Numbered from the stretch's first letter, positions 1 to 8,778 are shown. The stretch is DNA of 57,731 nt from Alkalibacterium putridalgicola (GCF_900109825.1 NZ_FOBL01000017.1:1-57731), one strand, 5' to 3'. Made by a program: numbers and translations. Notes: generated by a model not told the origin, from the letters alone.

Positions 1-150
1 CGCAATAGCATTACTCACTCGTAAAATGACGCGAGTACGTCGAATGAAGGGCGTAAAGGCATTACTCAACTGAGAAATCGCGTGAGTACGTCGAAAGAAG
101 GGCACAATGGCAGTACTCACTCGCAAAACTGCGTGGGTACACCGAAAGAG
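1..150. repeat. Hairpin array, locus 1 (51-bp period, cut by window edge)
   Basis: Three tandem imperfect units. The 5' arm core TACTC starts at 12, 63 and 114 and the 3' arm core GAGTA/GGGTA starts at 33, 84 and 135, so both arms repeat every 51 bp exactly. In unit 3 GTACTCAC pairs with GTGGGTAC across a 12-nt loop; in unit 2 TACTCA pairs with TGAGTA. A GTCGAA/CCGAAAGA stretch follows each 3' arm. The array may continue to the left of the window. Same architecture as the seven other arrays in this window. Confidence 0.8.
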
Positions 151-207
151 CACAGCAATAGCCCTGCTCTAAAGCAATCGTCTTTGAGTGAGCGTTAAGA
201 ATGATCA

Positions 208-292
208 ACGTATGGTAAGAAAGCTTTAGATCGGAAGATCCTCGTCGCAGGACGAGGATCACCTCTAAATAAAATAAAATTTCACCATACGT
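208..292. repeat. Nested inverted repeat upstream of small membrane protein
   Basis: An inner perfect 10-bp hairpin (GATCCTCGTC at 237-246 with GACGAGGATC at 251-260, loop GCAG) sits inside an outer 9-bp pair (ACGTATGGT at 208-216 with ACCATACGT at 284-292). There is no U-tract after the inner hairpin, so it is not a clear terminator. It ends 9 nt before the Shine-Dalgarno of the next gene and so could form in its leader RNA. Confidence 0.5.
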
Positions 293-313
293 GAAAAAGA
301 AAGGAGGGTCAAA

Positions 314-487
314 ATGACGAATTTATGGTTCTCAGTTTTTCCGCTTATAATGATGCTCTTCAGTCTCTTGATTGCTGGGGTGTTCATCTACGCTTTACTG
401 TCTTTGGCACAAAGCAACCGTCAGCAGGCAGAGTCGTTAAGAGAAATCGAAAGAACGCTGAAACGCATGACAAATGTCAAAGACTGA
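314..487 (+). CDS. Small single-pass membrane protein (57 aa)
   Basis: A 57-codon frame beginning MTNLWFSVFP. A strong AAGGAGGG ribosome site at 301-308 lies 5 nt before the ATG and is the main reason to call it. Residues about 5-32 form one hydrophobic helix (FPLIMMLFSLLIAG), followed by a charged amphipathic tail, residues 35-57, rich in Gln, Arg, Glu and Lys that looks like a short coiled coil. It lies 235 bp ahead of the ABC cassette, with a weak hairpin in between, so it is probably a separate unit. No family recognised; possible roles include a small regulatory membrane peptide. Confidence 0.6.
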   Translation: MTNLWFSVFPLIMMLFSLLIAGVFIYALLSLAQSNRQQAESLREIERTLKRMTNVKD

Positions 488-544
488 TGTAGACGTTCAA
501 TAATGATCTTTGCAGGACTTTGTATAAAATATAATCCGATTAAT

Positions 545-580
545 AAAAAACTGATGAGCTTACTGTTCTGCAGTTTTTTT
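545..580 (+). terminator. Weak terminator after small membrane protein
   Basis: AAAAAACTG pairs with CAGTTTTTT across a 17-nt loop; only two of the nine pairs are G-C, so it may be leaky. Confidence 0.35.
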
Positions 581-722
581 GCGTTATAACCGCTCATATT
601 ATGAAGAAAGTATGAAATCCCCTTGAGATTAGAAAAAAATGATAAAATGTCGGTCTTTTATGATTTTTCTGTGATAAACTAGTTAGACAAGTGAAAAAAC
701 TATACAAACAAAGGGCGATCGT

Positions 723-1901
723 ATGATAAGGCAAGTAATGAGTGAAACGGTCACGTACATGTGGCGGAACAAGAAGAACAGGTTAGTCATGATCTTATGC
801 CTGGGTGCTGTTCTTTTACATAGTTTATTTATTCTACCGAATACTCCGGGAAATGAGGAAGTGAATCTAACGCAGCTGGAACGACAGATGGAAGCGAACC
901 GGCAGACGTTCGAAGATCAGCTGGCCAAAGGGCTCACGGTCCCGACCTTCTTCACCGGGACGAGTGCGTATGAAACAGCACGTAATGAATATGTCAATCA
1001 GCGGGAGCTTCTGACAGCTCTGAATAACGGAGACGTCAGACGGTATCTGGAGATCCCTTACCGGCCGACAGCTCAAGGCTCGGAAGAGGGAGGCGGGAAT
1101 GCGTTCAGTGTGCCCTTTAGAGTCCTCGGAAATGCGAAAGAAATGTTCTTTTCCAGCCAGAAAACAGATTATTACTTGAATGAAGCGGAACCGCTGACCT
1201 TTCATATGGTACATGAGCGGACGAGCCTGCAGCAGCTCCATCTCTTTCTGATCGGACAGGGACCATATATACTGCTTCTACTTCTGCTGTTCATGATCAG
1301 CGACGTCATTACCAAAGACCGGTCACTGCGGACACAAAAAGCCGGGGTCCCTCTAAACTGGTTTGGCTATCTGTTCATCCAGTCGGTGACGGCACTCGGT
1401 TTCGTCACACTGTTTTTTGTGGCATTATCGGGTTTCTTCATTCTCCTGAATGGCCTGCTCCACGGCTTCGGTTCGATAGCCATGCCGGTCGGAGCTCTGG
1501 GTGAAGCCGAAAATGCGTATGCCATGCTGCCGTATATCACGATGGAAGTCGGGACTTTCCTGCTTCGAAGCCTGCCGTATGTGCTCCTTTTGATGTACGG
1601 CTTTACACGATTGAACACGCTGTTCAGTCTGATATTCAGGCACGATATCGTGACGTTTATTGCATCGGTGTTCGTTCTTTTGTTCCCGCAGCTTTATTAC
1701 AGCCCCGGAACAGAAGAACTGCTCGGCATCAATCTGTCTTTCTACCCGCAGACCTATTACCATTTCGGTGATGTGGTGACGAGCAGACTGAACGTGCCTT
1801 ATGACAGAGGCCTGTTGGTCCTGGCAGTCACTGTCTTAGTGATCGAACTGCTGAACGTTGGTGCCACCAAAGTGATCAAACGCCAGAGCTTCGTGAGATA
1901 A
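723..1901 (+). CDS. ABC-2 type transporter permease protein (first of two)
   Basis: 392-residue integral membrane protein with the layout of ABC-2 type exporter permeases: one N-terminal membrane helix (about residues 21-37), a roughly 130-residue extracytoplasmic segment, then about five helices from residue 170 to the C terminus. It resembles the next gene in size and plan (both 390-400 aa), so the two probably form the heterodimeric membrane part of one transporter. It opens a tightly packed operon (11 nt to the next gene) that also encodes an ATPase, a lipoprotein and two small membrane proteins. The substrate is unknown; related systems export peptides or act in cell-envelope stress. Start chosen at the only well-placed ATG, after AAAGGGCGATCGT. 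Confidence 0.8.
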   Translation: MIRQVMSETVTYMWRNKKNRLVMILCLGAVLLHSLFILPNTPGNEEVNLTQLERQMEANRQTFEDQLAKGLTVPTFFTGTSAYETARNEYVNQRELLTALNNGDVRRYLEIPYRPTAQGSEEGGGNAFSVPFRVLGNAKEMFFSSQKTDYYLNEAEPLTFHMVHERTSLQQLHLFLIGQGPYILLLLLLFMISDVITKDRSLRTQKAGVPLNWFGYLFIQSVTALGFVTLFFVALSGFFILLNGLLHGFGSIAMPVGALGEAENAYAMLPYITMEVGTFLLRSLPYVLLLMYGFTRLNTLFSLIFRHDIVTFIASVFVLLFPQLYYSPGTEELLGINLSFYPQTYYHFGDVVTSRLNVPYDRGLLVLAVTVLVIELLNVGATKVIKRQSFVR

Positions 1902-1912
1902 GGAGGAGAAAA

Positions 1913-3106
1913 ATGAAACGTGTACTGAAATGGAACGGACGGCTGTTACTGCGTGACTGGAAAACGCGCCTGCTGCTCATTGGCTTTTTTCTTTTCCTGG
2001 GGACGTTTTCCCTGCTCTACCGCCAGCAGAATGTGGTTTTGCCGGAAACCCAATTGCGTTCGGAATATAGTGACGCGCATAACATATTCCGGCTGATCCC
2101 GGATGCTCATTTTGAAGGTGAACTGGGGGAAGAAGTCCAGCAACGTCTCGGACGGAATTCCACATTGATCGGACTGAACCGTTACATACTCACGCAGCGT
2201 GAAGGGAATACGGTCGACGGACTGGAAGACGTCGTGTCTGATTACCTTGATAATGGAAGAACCATGGCTGAAAACAATCTGTTTTTACTTGAAGCCACAG
2301 AATTTGAATCGCATGACCTTCTGACCTCCGTTTATTTACCGTCTAGAAGTGAAATCGAGCGCGAGATCGCTTTTTACGATGCTTTAGAAGAAAGTGACTT
2401 GCCGATCGAATGGAATCCTTATGCGTCGTCTCAGATCCTGGAACAGCAGCTGGAACTGTTCGTGTCGGTCGTCCTGTTTATTGCGATCGCACTTTTAGCC
2501 GGCGATCACTTTACAAAGGATCAGGAAAATAATTACAGTGTCACACAGGGCCTGCCTTTGCCGATGAAAACGCAGTGGCGCGGACGAAGCTTTCTGCTCT
2601 GGCTGATGACCTGGCTGGCCGCCCTCCTGGGGATCGGTGTGAGCTACGGTCTGTCTTTATTCTTTGAAACGACCGGCAGTCTGAACTATCCGGTGGAACT
2701 TTATGTCGACCAGGCTGTCACCTACATCCCGTTATGGCAATACGGCTTACTGCTGACCGGACTCGGTATGATCGTCAGTTATTTGTTCCTTTTGATCATC
2801 ACCGGACTCAGCTGGATGATCCGAAACATTTACCTGACACTCTTTATTGTCGCCGCGTTCGTCTTTCTGCCTCAAGTATGGACCCTGCTGGACCCTTGGA
2901 CCTCCTGGCAGCCGTCCTTTTATACTGAAGTGGTTGCGGTAGTCTCAGGACAAAGTGCCATGCAGTTTGATTTGCCAGGGATCGTCTACTGGAAACTGCC
3001 GATCGTCGCACTGGGTGTCTGGCTGGCCCTTGAAGGCGTCTTCCACATCATCTTTAAACTGATACCGACCCAGCGTTCCGGACTGAAAAGGAGAGTGATC
3101 GAATGA
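1913..3106 (+). CDS. ABC-2 type transporter permease protein (second of two)
   Basis: 397 residues with the same plan as its upstream neighbour: N-terminal membrane helix (about residues 18-35), a long extracytoplasmic loop (about 40-175), then five or so helices. AGGAGGAGAAA precedes the ATG. The last codons overlap the ATPase gene by 4 nt (ATGA), the usual sign of translational coupling within an ABC system. It is probably the partner permease of the preceding protein. No substrate can be assigned. Confidence 0.8.
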   Translation: MKRVLKWNGRLLLRDWKTRLLLIGFFLFLGTFSLLYRQQNVVLPETQLRSEYSDAHNIFRLIPDAHFEGELGEEVQQRLGRNSTLIGLNRYILTQREGNTVDGLEDVVSDYLDNGRTMAENNLFLLEATEFESHDLLTSVYLPSRSEIEREIAFYDALEESDLPIEWNPYASSQILEQQLELFVSVVLFIAIALLAGDHFTKDQENNYSVTQGLPLPMKTQWRGRSFLLWLMTWLAALLGIGVSYGLSLFFETTGSLNYPVELYVDQAVTYIPLWQYGLLLTGLGMIVSYLFLLIITGLSWMIRNIYLTLFIVAAFVFLPQVWTLLDPWTSWQPSFYTEVVAVVSGQSAMQFDLPGIVYWKLPIVALGVWLALEGVFHIIFKLIPTQRSGLKRRVIE

Positions 3107-4050
3107 CTTTAGAAGTAAAAAATATAACCGTTGCTTATGGCGAGCGGGAAGTGTTGAGCGATATCTCGTTCAAACTCGACAACAGTCAGATCATCGGCCT
3201 GGTCGCACCCAACGGGACCGGAAAAACGACTTTATTCAATGCCATCATGCGCTTTATTCCTGTGAAAGCCGGGCATGTGTATGTCGATGATCAAGAATAC
3301 ACGGCAAAAGACAAAGATGTGTTAAAACTGCATCAGCTCATCACCTTTTTCCCGGATCAGGCAGACCTGCATGAGAACTTCAGCGGGACCGAACACATCG
3401 AGATGTATGCGGATATGTGGGCCGGCAAAAAGGATCATGTGAGAGACATCATTAATCGGCTGGAAATGGATGATTATGTCGACCGCAAAGTCAGCACCTA
3501 TTCTTTAGGCATGCGCCAGCGTCTGTGTTTTGCCATGGTGATCGCTTCCGACACACCGATCATGTTCATGGATGAAGTGATGAACGGTCTGGATCCCGAG
3601 AACGTTTCTTTAGTCTCCGATATTCTGATCGAACTGAGAGATGAAGGCAAGATCATCATCGTTGCGTCCCATTTGCTGGACAATCTGGATGAGTATGCCA
3701 ATAAAGTCTTTTTCCTGAAAGACAAGAAACTGCATTTCGTTTTCGATCACAGCGATGAAAAGATTGATTACTTCAAACTCTTATGCACGGAAGAACAGGT
3801 GCAGTATCTGGAAACACACGTCACCCTGCCGGAAGAAACGATCCATTTGGGCAACAATGTCTTGTGTATCCCGCTCAACGACCTGAGCGAAGCCGAACAG
3901 CTGGCGATCTATAAACATCTGCGTCATTTAAAGGATGTTGAGATCACCGTCGGACCTTTAGGTACATCCGAATATTATTCTCATTTGTATGGGCTGAAAA
4001 TCCATTCATTCAACAGGGGGCACCAGCATGACGAACCTGTTTCAAAGTAA
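3103..4050 (+). CDS. ABC transporter ATP-binding protein
   Basis: 315-residue nucleotide-binding subunit. Walker A is APNGTGKTT (about residues 36-44; Ala stands where many ABC proteins have Gly), the signature motif is YSLGMRQRL, Walker B with catalytic Glu is MFMDEVMNGLDP and the H-loop His is in VASHLL. After the core domain of about 215 residues comes a 90-residue C-terminal extension, as in BcrA/NatA-type export ATPases. It overlaps the upstream permease by 4 nt and the downstream lipoprotein gene by 23 nt, so one operon is near certain. It should power export or flopping of an unknown substrate by the two permeases. Confidence 0.9.
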   Translation: MTLEVKNITVAYGEREVLSDISFKLDNSQIIGLVAPNGTGKTTLFNAIMRFIPVKAGHVYVDDQEYTAKDKDVLKLHQLITFFPDQADLHENFSGTEHIEMYADMWAGKKDHVRDIINRLEMDDYVDRKVSTYSLGMRQRLCFAMVIASDTPIMFMDEVMNGLDPENVSLVSDILIELRDEGKIIIVASHLLDNLDEYANKVFFLKDKKLHFVFDHSDEKIDYFKLLCTEEQVQYLETHVTLPEETIHLGNNVLCIPLNDLSEAEQLAIYKHLRHLKDVEITVGPLGTSEYYSHLYGLKIHSFNRGHQHDEPVSK

Positions 4051-4951
4051 AAAGTATCTGATCCTGTCACCTTTGCTGCTTCTTATTTTGTCAGGCTGTT
4101 CAAATTTTGCCGGTATAAGAACGCCGTTATATGACGGCGAACCGGTCGAACCGAATGAAGAAGCCATCGAAGAGTACGCAAAGACCCAGAAGATCAATGA
4201 AGAAAACGAAGCCCATTATTTCAGGTATCCGTTGAGCGAGACATTGTTCGAACCGTCATTGGACTTTTCCGATGAAGAGATGGTCACTCTGGAAAAAGGG
4301 ATGTATACTGTAGGAGAAGACCTGCCTTCAGGACGGGTCATTTTCGAAGGCCATCCAAGTGACTTCAGCCCCGACGTCTTTATCATCCGGGCCGGGAATG
4401 TCACCGTTTATGACACAGAAGGAGTGGTGACCTTTGAAAACCACTTTCAGGAAAACAGCGGAGTGATGCAGGCGGTCGTTGATCTGCGCGAAGGCCAGAC
4501 CATTCAAGTCGAAGGCGAGACCCCTGAGATCTTTGTACACTATAATGAAGACGCCGCCGGAACTGATCCGGAATCTGAAACGGAAATGGAAGCAGAACCT
4601 GACTCGTCCCGGACCGTCGCTTTAATGGCGGGACACTATGAAGTGGGCAGACATCTTGATGCAGGGACATATACTCTGGAGACGATCGAAGCGCCACGTA
4701 CACCAGTCCTCTATCACTTCACAGACGGGGACATCGAAGTCGTCGAACTCACCCAAAATAGAGGGGCGAGCCCGAGGGTTCCTCCCGATGTCCTGGAAGA
4801 GTGGTTCGAACTGGGCCGTATCACGGAAGATGAATATGAACAGAACAAAGAGCTGATCGAAAATAAGCCGGACAAAGCGGTCATCGAATTGACCGACGGA
4901 GATAAACTATACCTTCCGATGCTGAACCGGCTGGAACTGGAAAAACACTGA
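4028..4951 (+). CDS. Lipoprotein with two similar beta-rich domains
   Basis: 307 residues. Signal peptide with lipobox LSGC (Cys about residue 24), so it should be lipid-anchored outside the membrane. The mature part has two copies of a domain opening with a GxYxVGxxLxxGxY-like motif: KGMYTVGEDLPSGRVIFEG (about residues 90-108) and AGHYEVGRHLDAGTYTLE (about 202-219), separated by an acidic linker. Such motifs occur in small surface proteins of Firmicutes; their function is not known to me. The gene overlaps the ATPase gene by 23 nt and lies 12 nt ahead of a membrane-protein gene, which makes it a likely extracytoplasmic partner of the ABC system. Confidence 0.75.
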   Translation: MTNLFQSKKYLILSPLLLLILSGCSNFAGIRTPLYDGEPVEPNEEAIEEYAKTQKINEENEAHYFRYPLSETLFEPSLDFSDEEMVTLEKGMYTVGEDLPSGRVIFEGHPSDFSPDVFIIRAGNVTVYDTEGVVTFENHFQENSGVMQAVVDLREGQTIQVEGETPEIFVHYNEDAAGTDPESETEMEAEPDSSRTVALMAGHYEVGRHLDAGTYTLETIEAPRTPVLYHFTDGDIEVVELTQNRGASPRVPPDVLEEWFELGRITEDEYEQNKELIENKPDKAVIELTDGDKLYLPMLNRLELEKH

Positions 4952-4963
4952 GGAGATAAAAAG

Positions 4964-5659
4964 ATGTATGCATTTTGGATGAGAGCCGAGCAGTTTTATA
5001 CGTATACGATGCCATTGATCGTCATGATTCTATTGTTTTTAGCGATCGTGTTCGTCTTTGCCTATTCCTATATTGATCCCAACAAGCCTGTGCGCAAATA
5101 TGTGACAAGAGGCTTTTTGGGTCTGATCGGTCTCTGCGCCCTTTATTTTCTGTGGGGGCATTTGACCTATAATCACTGGGTCGAGCAGAACGAGTATATC
5201 ACGCCCGGCATCCGTTCCTATCAGACGATATTAGGCATCAGAACTTCGGAAGACCCGTCGATCGTCAAATCATACCGCCGTTCGGATTCTTTGAAAGAGA
5301 ATCTGCTGGCGCTTGAAATGTATGAAGCGGAACGAGTCACCAGGCCATTCGACTATACCTACGCGGGATCACTGGAGAATAATCACTACTTTACTTACGG
5401 TGACGAAGACCAGTATGTGTTCACTCTGCAGGGTGACATCAACTGGACGGACAGTACGCGCGAACTGGTGGGGCTTGAATTCAGCCTGACCGATGAACGG
5501 TTTGCAGATATCGGTTTCTATAACGAACCGGATATCATTTTTGATTCCCTTTCCCTGCCGGAATCGGAACAGAAAGAATTATCGGACATCGATACGAACG
5601 ATGCGTTATCGATCAATGACATGATCGGTGGCTGGAACTTTGGACGCCAGTTCTATTAA
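4964..5659 (+). CDS. Membrane protein of the ABC cassette, function unknown
   Basis: 231 residues with two N-terminal membrane helices (about residues 15-36 and 50-65) and a roughly 160-residue outside domain lacking recognisable motifs; it is rich in Asp, Glu and Tyr. Preceded by GAGGAG and 12 nt after the lipoprotein gene. It is likely part of the same transporter or stress-sensing unit. Confidence 0.7.
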   Translation: MYAFWMRAEQFYTYTMPLIVMILLFLAIVFVFAYSYIDPNKPVRKYVTRGFLGLIGLCALYFLWGHLTYNHWVEQNEYITPGIRSYQTILGIRTSEDPSIVKSYRRSDSLKENLLALEMYEAERVTRPFDYTYAGSLENNHYFTYGDEDQYVFTLQGDINWTDSTRELVGLEFSLTDERFADIGFYNEPDIIFDSLSLPESEQKELSDIDTNDALSINDMIGGWNFGRQFY

Positions 5660-5754
5660 AGGCTGTGAAGCGAAAGTGAATAGTGATATAGGCGTTGTGT
5701 TTTGCCTTTGAGGCTTGTAAAATAGGAAGAGAAATAAAATCAAAGGAGATCACT

Positions 5755-6084
5755 ATGAATATAGAAGTATTTACACAATTTCGTTTAGTTTTTGGACTCA
5801 TTCTTGTTTTTCTCGGCCTCTTTCTCGTCTTATCTATTCTGCCAAAAGGACGCGACGCTATCGTTACTTTCTTTTCGGTCCTGGCCGTCTCCGTTACGCA
5901 CGCGCTGATAGCCATCGCCTTGATCATCACAGAAAACATGTTCCTGGAAGACTTTGCCCTGGAAGGGGATTCCATCACGTTTTACATGTTTCTGGCCATA
6001 CTGGCACTGGCCATCATTAATCCGATCGTCTATAAATTGCGCAATAGATCAAATCGTCGAGGATCATCCTACTCGTTTAGATAA
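5755..6084 (+). CDS. Small three-helix membrane protein
   Basis: 109 residues starting MNIEVFTQFR. I chose the ATG at 5755 because AAAGGAGAT lies just ahead of it; an in-frame upstream ATG at 5695 has no ribosome site. Three hydrophobic segments (about residues 10-30, 38-60 and 75-93) fill most of the protein, with a basic C terminus. It is the last gene before a strong terminator and probably ends the ABC operon. No family recognised. Confidence 0.75.
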   Translation: MNIEVFTQFRLVFGLILVFLGLFLVLSILPKGRDAIVTFFSVLAVSVTHALIAIALIITENMFLEDFALEGDSITFYMFLAILALAIINPIVYKLRNRSNRRGSSYSFR

Positions 6085-6102
6085 TAGAAAATATAATTTC
6101 AA

Positions 6103-6148
6103 GCGAACGTTTCTCTCACTGTATTGTGAGAGGGACGTTCGTTTTTTT
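6103..6148 (+). terminator. Strong intrinsic terminator of the ABC cassette
   Basis: A 17-bp stem (GCGAACGTTTCTCTCAC with GTGAGAGGGACGTTCGT, few mismatches) with a 6-nt loop, followed by TTTTTTT. Confidence 0.9.
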
Positions 6149-6201
6149 GTCTAGATAAAATGTATCACTGAATTGGAAATATTTAAATAGAATCGCCCTT
6201 A

Positions 6202-6790
6202 TAACATTACCAGGGAGCGTCTTTAACCGTAACTCAAAAGGTTTTAAGCGCTTGAGATCCTATTAGTGCGACTGATAACTATAACTCAATAGATTGCTGG
6301 CCAACGAGTTCCTGTTATAACGCGCATTAACCCCAACTGGTGAGTTCTAAAGGGGCCAGGTTCCTATTATAAGAGACGATAGCCGGAACTCGCGGACGCT
6401 TTGAGTTCTGAGATCCTGCTATAGCGGCCTATAACCTGAACTCGCAAGGCTTTAGGGCTTTGAGTTCCTGGAATAGAACGGTATTCCCTGAAGTGGGAGA
6501 GGCAGCAGCGTTTGAGTTCCTGGAATAGAACGGTATTCCCTGAAGTGGGAGAGGCAGCAGCGTTTGAGTTCCTGGAATAGGGCGGTATTTCCGGAAGTGG
6601 GAGAGGTAGCAGCGCTTGAGTTCCGTTAATATGACGGTATTCCCGGAAGTGGGAGAGGCAGTAGCGTTTGAGTTCTTGGAATAGAGCCGTATTCCCTGAA
6701 GTGGAAGTAACTGTAGGTCTGGAGTTCCGGGAATAAGGACACATTCCCGAAACTGGGACTGACCCCGGTTTACGAGTTACTGTAATAGGC
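6202..6790. repeat. Hairpin array, locus 2 (eleven 52-bp units)
   Basis: Unit starts (GAG of the 5' arm, or its aligned position) fall at 6254, 6306, 6358, 6410, 6462, 6514, 6566, 6618, 6670, 6722 and 6774: an unbroken 52-bp register. Each unit is a 34-bp inverted repeat plus an 18-bp spacer. A clear example is the unit at 6410, where GAGATCCTGCTATA faces TATAACCTGAACTC. The array opens with a lone 3' arm near 6222-6235 and closes with a lone 5' arm at 6774. 52 is not a multiple of three, so no reading frame is kept. Units at 6462 and 6514 are almost identical, indicating recent duplication. Confidence 0.92.
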
Positions 6791-6877
6791 AACAAAACAG
6801 CACAGTTACAGCATAATCCTATCTTTTTCAAAGAAAGGATTGAAGGATCACCGGAAAAAGAAAGAAGCAATAAGGAT

Positions 6878-6905
6878 AGAGGTTGAGCCAGCTGGCTCAA
6901 CCTCT
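6878..6905. repeat. 28-bp perfect palindrome
   Basis: AGAGGTTGAGCCAG followed directly by its exact reverse complement. Downstream is CATTTCTTG rather than a U-tract, so termination is uncertain. It could be a weak terminator or a cruciform/protein-binding site between the array and the next promoter. Confidence 0.55.
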
Positions 6906-6982
6906 TCATTTCTTGTTCGATCAAAATGAATAGGACATTGACCTTGCTTTCAAGGTGCTATCCTTTTAGAAAAACAGCCATT

Positions 6983-7010
6983 TTGAGTAAGATATATGTA
7001 ACGTTAATAT
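6983..7010 (+). promoter_or_regulatory. Sigma-70-type promoter of metallophosphoesterase gene
   Basis: TTGAGT at 6983-6988, 16-bp spacer, TAATAT at 7005-7010; 61 bp before the start codon. Confidence 0.5.
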
Positions 7011-7071
7011 GAAGAAATAGAGGTTTTCCATCCTTAGCGACTGATGGCAGAAGGAACAAGGGAGGGCAGTC

Positions 7072-8778
7072 ATGCGGCCTAAAAAAATCTCACATAAAAT
7101 TTTTCTGGGAAGTGGTGTAACAACGGTGTTGCTGCTGGGTATCGCTGTCTTTGAACACCTGACCAACTCGCCAGATTCTTCCATAGAATTTATGGAAAAC
7201 AAGCCGGAAGTGGCAGAGGTCCAACCGACTACTGTTCCGAACAGAATAAGCGTGACCTTTAACGGAGACACCCGGACCCGGATGGGGTTTAACTGGTACA
7301 CCGGAAATCACTATGAAGATGCCAGCGTATGGATCAGCACATCTGACGATCTTCAGGATCCTATCGTTTTTGATGCAGAAGGCGAAGCGGTGACGAGCCG
7401 GTATGCTGAACGAACGGAAGACGGTTTTTTTATCTTTTTTGACGATGAACTGGGTTACTATACAGATCAGGATAAAAAAGGACCGGAATGGACAAGCGGA
7501 GTAGCGGTAGGCTATCTGGAACTTACAGACGAAACGGAATATGTCTATAAAGCACTGGCGACCGACTTGGAGCCGGACACGACCTATTATTATCAGGTGG
7601 GGAGCGAGAGTAGTGGGAAAAGTGCTGTCGGGAAGTTCACGACCTCAGGTGAGACAGGAGATGACTTCACATTCGTTCAATACACAGACACGCAAAATGC
7701 CTACTGGAACGAGCATGTGCATAATGAAGCCATTTATGGGGCCGATACACTGGAAAAGGCCATCGACACCGCTGATGGCCCAGAATTTATCCTCCACACT
7801 GGGGATGTCGTGGAAACGGCAGAAGTGGAAGACGAATGGGTAGATATCTTCTCAAAATCTCAGCGGCTCTGGATGCAGCAGCCACTGGCCGTCGCTCCCG
7901 GCAATCATGATGAGCACGCCTTGCATGAAGGCACACCACTCCAAATCGATGCATTTAATGCCCATTTCAATGTACCGGTCACGAATGATGCCATAGATGG
8001 GGGTTCGTACTACTCGTTTGACTATAACGGTGTGCACTTTGTCGTAGCCAACACGAATGACAATAAAGTATCCGCGGACAATCCCGAAGGTCAAGCCTTA
8101 GGAGAAGAGCAGCTGAACTGGATCAGAACAGATATAAAGCGGGCCAGAGATGCGGGAGCTGAGTGGGTCATATTGAGCTTTCATAAACCCCTGTACTCCA
8201 GATCCTATCATTCACTAGCGGATAATGATGTCCAGAAAGTCAGGGATGAGTTCATGCAGACGATAGACGAATTGGACGTCGATTTAGCATTACAGGGCCA
8301 TGATCATGTATTTTCTAGAACCGAGCCGCTTGCTTACGTGTCGAGTGAAGAATCTGTGTTCAACGCTAGGGTGAGTGAAGCCGGTGAAATCATAGAAGAG
8401 GAGAATAAGTCGACGTATATCAGCCCCGAGGGGACGATTTTTGTGCTGCCTCATGCCGCCGGGACCAAGGCTTACGTCGATTTGTATAGCCGATCACTGG
8501 CATACATTCATGATATGCGTACGGATCTACGGTGGATGACACAGGAAAACGTGAATGCGTATAATGATTTATTCGCTTTCGGCGGGCAGCCGCAACAAGA
8601 AGAAGTGTTTTCAGACTCTTATGCCAATGAACGGCAGTCACTAGTGCAGAGTTTTGCTGTCTATCATGTTGAAGATAAAATACTTACAGTAGAGATGTAT
8701 GAAGTGAGTGGGGACCTTTCAGAAAATGTGGAACGATCTGTCGATAAAGTGCATGAATTTGAAATCATCAAAGAGTAA
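7072..8778 (+). CDS. Surface metallophosphoesterase, purple acid phosphatase-like
   Basis: 568 residues. An uncleaved signal-anchor helix at about residues 9-27 puts the rest outside the cell. Residues about 55-190 look like the Fn3-like N-terminal domain of purple acid phosphatases (ending GKFTTSGE), and about 200-450 form a calcineurin-like dimetal phosphoesterase domain with YTDTQ, HTGDVVE, GNHDEH, SFHKPLYS and GHDHVFSRT as metal ligands and catalytic groups. The family hydrolyses phosphomonoesters or nucleotides; the real substrate is not visible. AGGGAGGG precedes the ATG. It has its own promoter and appears monocistronic, with no clear terminator before the next gene. Confidence 0.85.
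   Translation: MRPKKISHKIFLGSGVTTVLLLGIAVFEHLTNSPDSSIEFMENKPEVAEVQPTTVPNRISVTFNGDTRTRMGFNWYTGNHYEDASVWISTSDDLQDPIVFDAEGEAVTSRYAERTEDGFFIFFDDELGYYTDQDKKGPEWTSGVAVGYLELTDETEYVYKALATDLEPDTTYYYQVGSESSGKSAVGKFTTSGETGDDFTFVQYTDTQNAYWNEHVHNEAIYGADTLEKAIDTADGPEFILHTGDVVETAEVEDEWVDIFSKSQRLWMQQPLAVAPGNHDEHALHEGTPLQIDAFNAHFNVPVTNDAIDGGSYYSFDYNGVHFVVANTNDNKVSADNPEGQALGEEQLNWIRTDIKRARDAGAEWVILSFHKPLYSRSYHSLADNDVQKVRDEFMQTIDELDVDLALQGHDHVFSRTEPLAYVSSEESVFNARVSEAGEIIEEENKSTYISPEGTIFVLPHAAGTKAYVDLYSRSLAYIHDMRTDLRWMTQENVNAYNDLFAFGGQPQQEEVFSDSYANERQSLVQSFAVYHVEDKILTVEMYEVSGDLSENVERSVDKVHEFEIIKE

Noticed and set aside
62-262. 66-codon minus-strand frame at the left edge
   Set aside because: Made of array locus 1 and the nested hairpin; no ribosome site and no recognisable protein.
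5613-5978. 121-codon minus-strand frame opposite the small membrane protein
   Set aside because: The plus-strand frame has a strong ribosome site and membrane helices; the minus frame is Arg/Lys/Thr-rich shadow sequence.
6202-6790. CRISPR array
   Set aside because: Regular spacing suggested it, but spacers are related to each other, repeats are imperfect, the period (52 bp) is too short and there are no cas genes.
6367-6924. 185-codon minus-strand frame with repeated peptides (PEIPPYSRNS, LSHFREYRSI)
   Set aside because: It is produced by the 52-bp array read in three shifting frames; 52 is not a multiple of three, there is no ribosome site, and the start lies inside a terminator-like palindrome.
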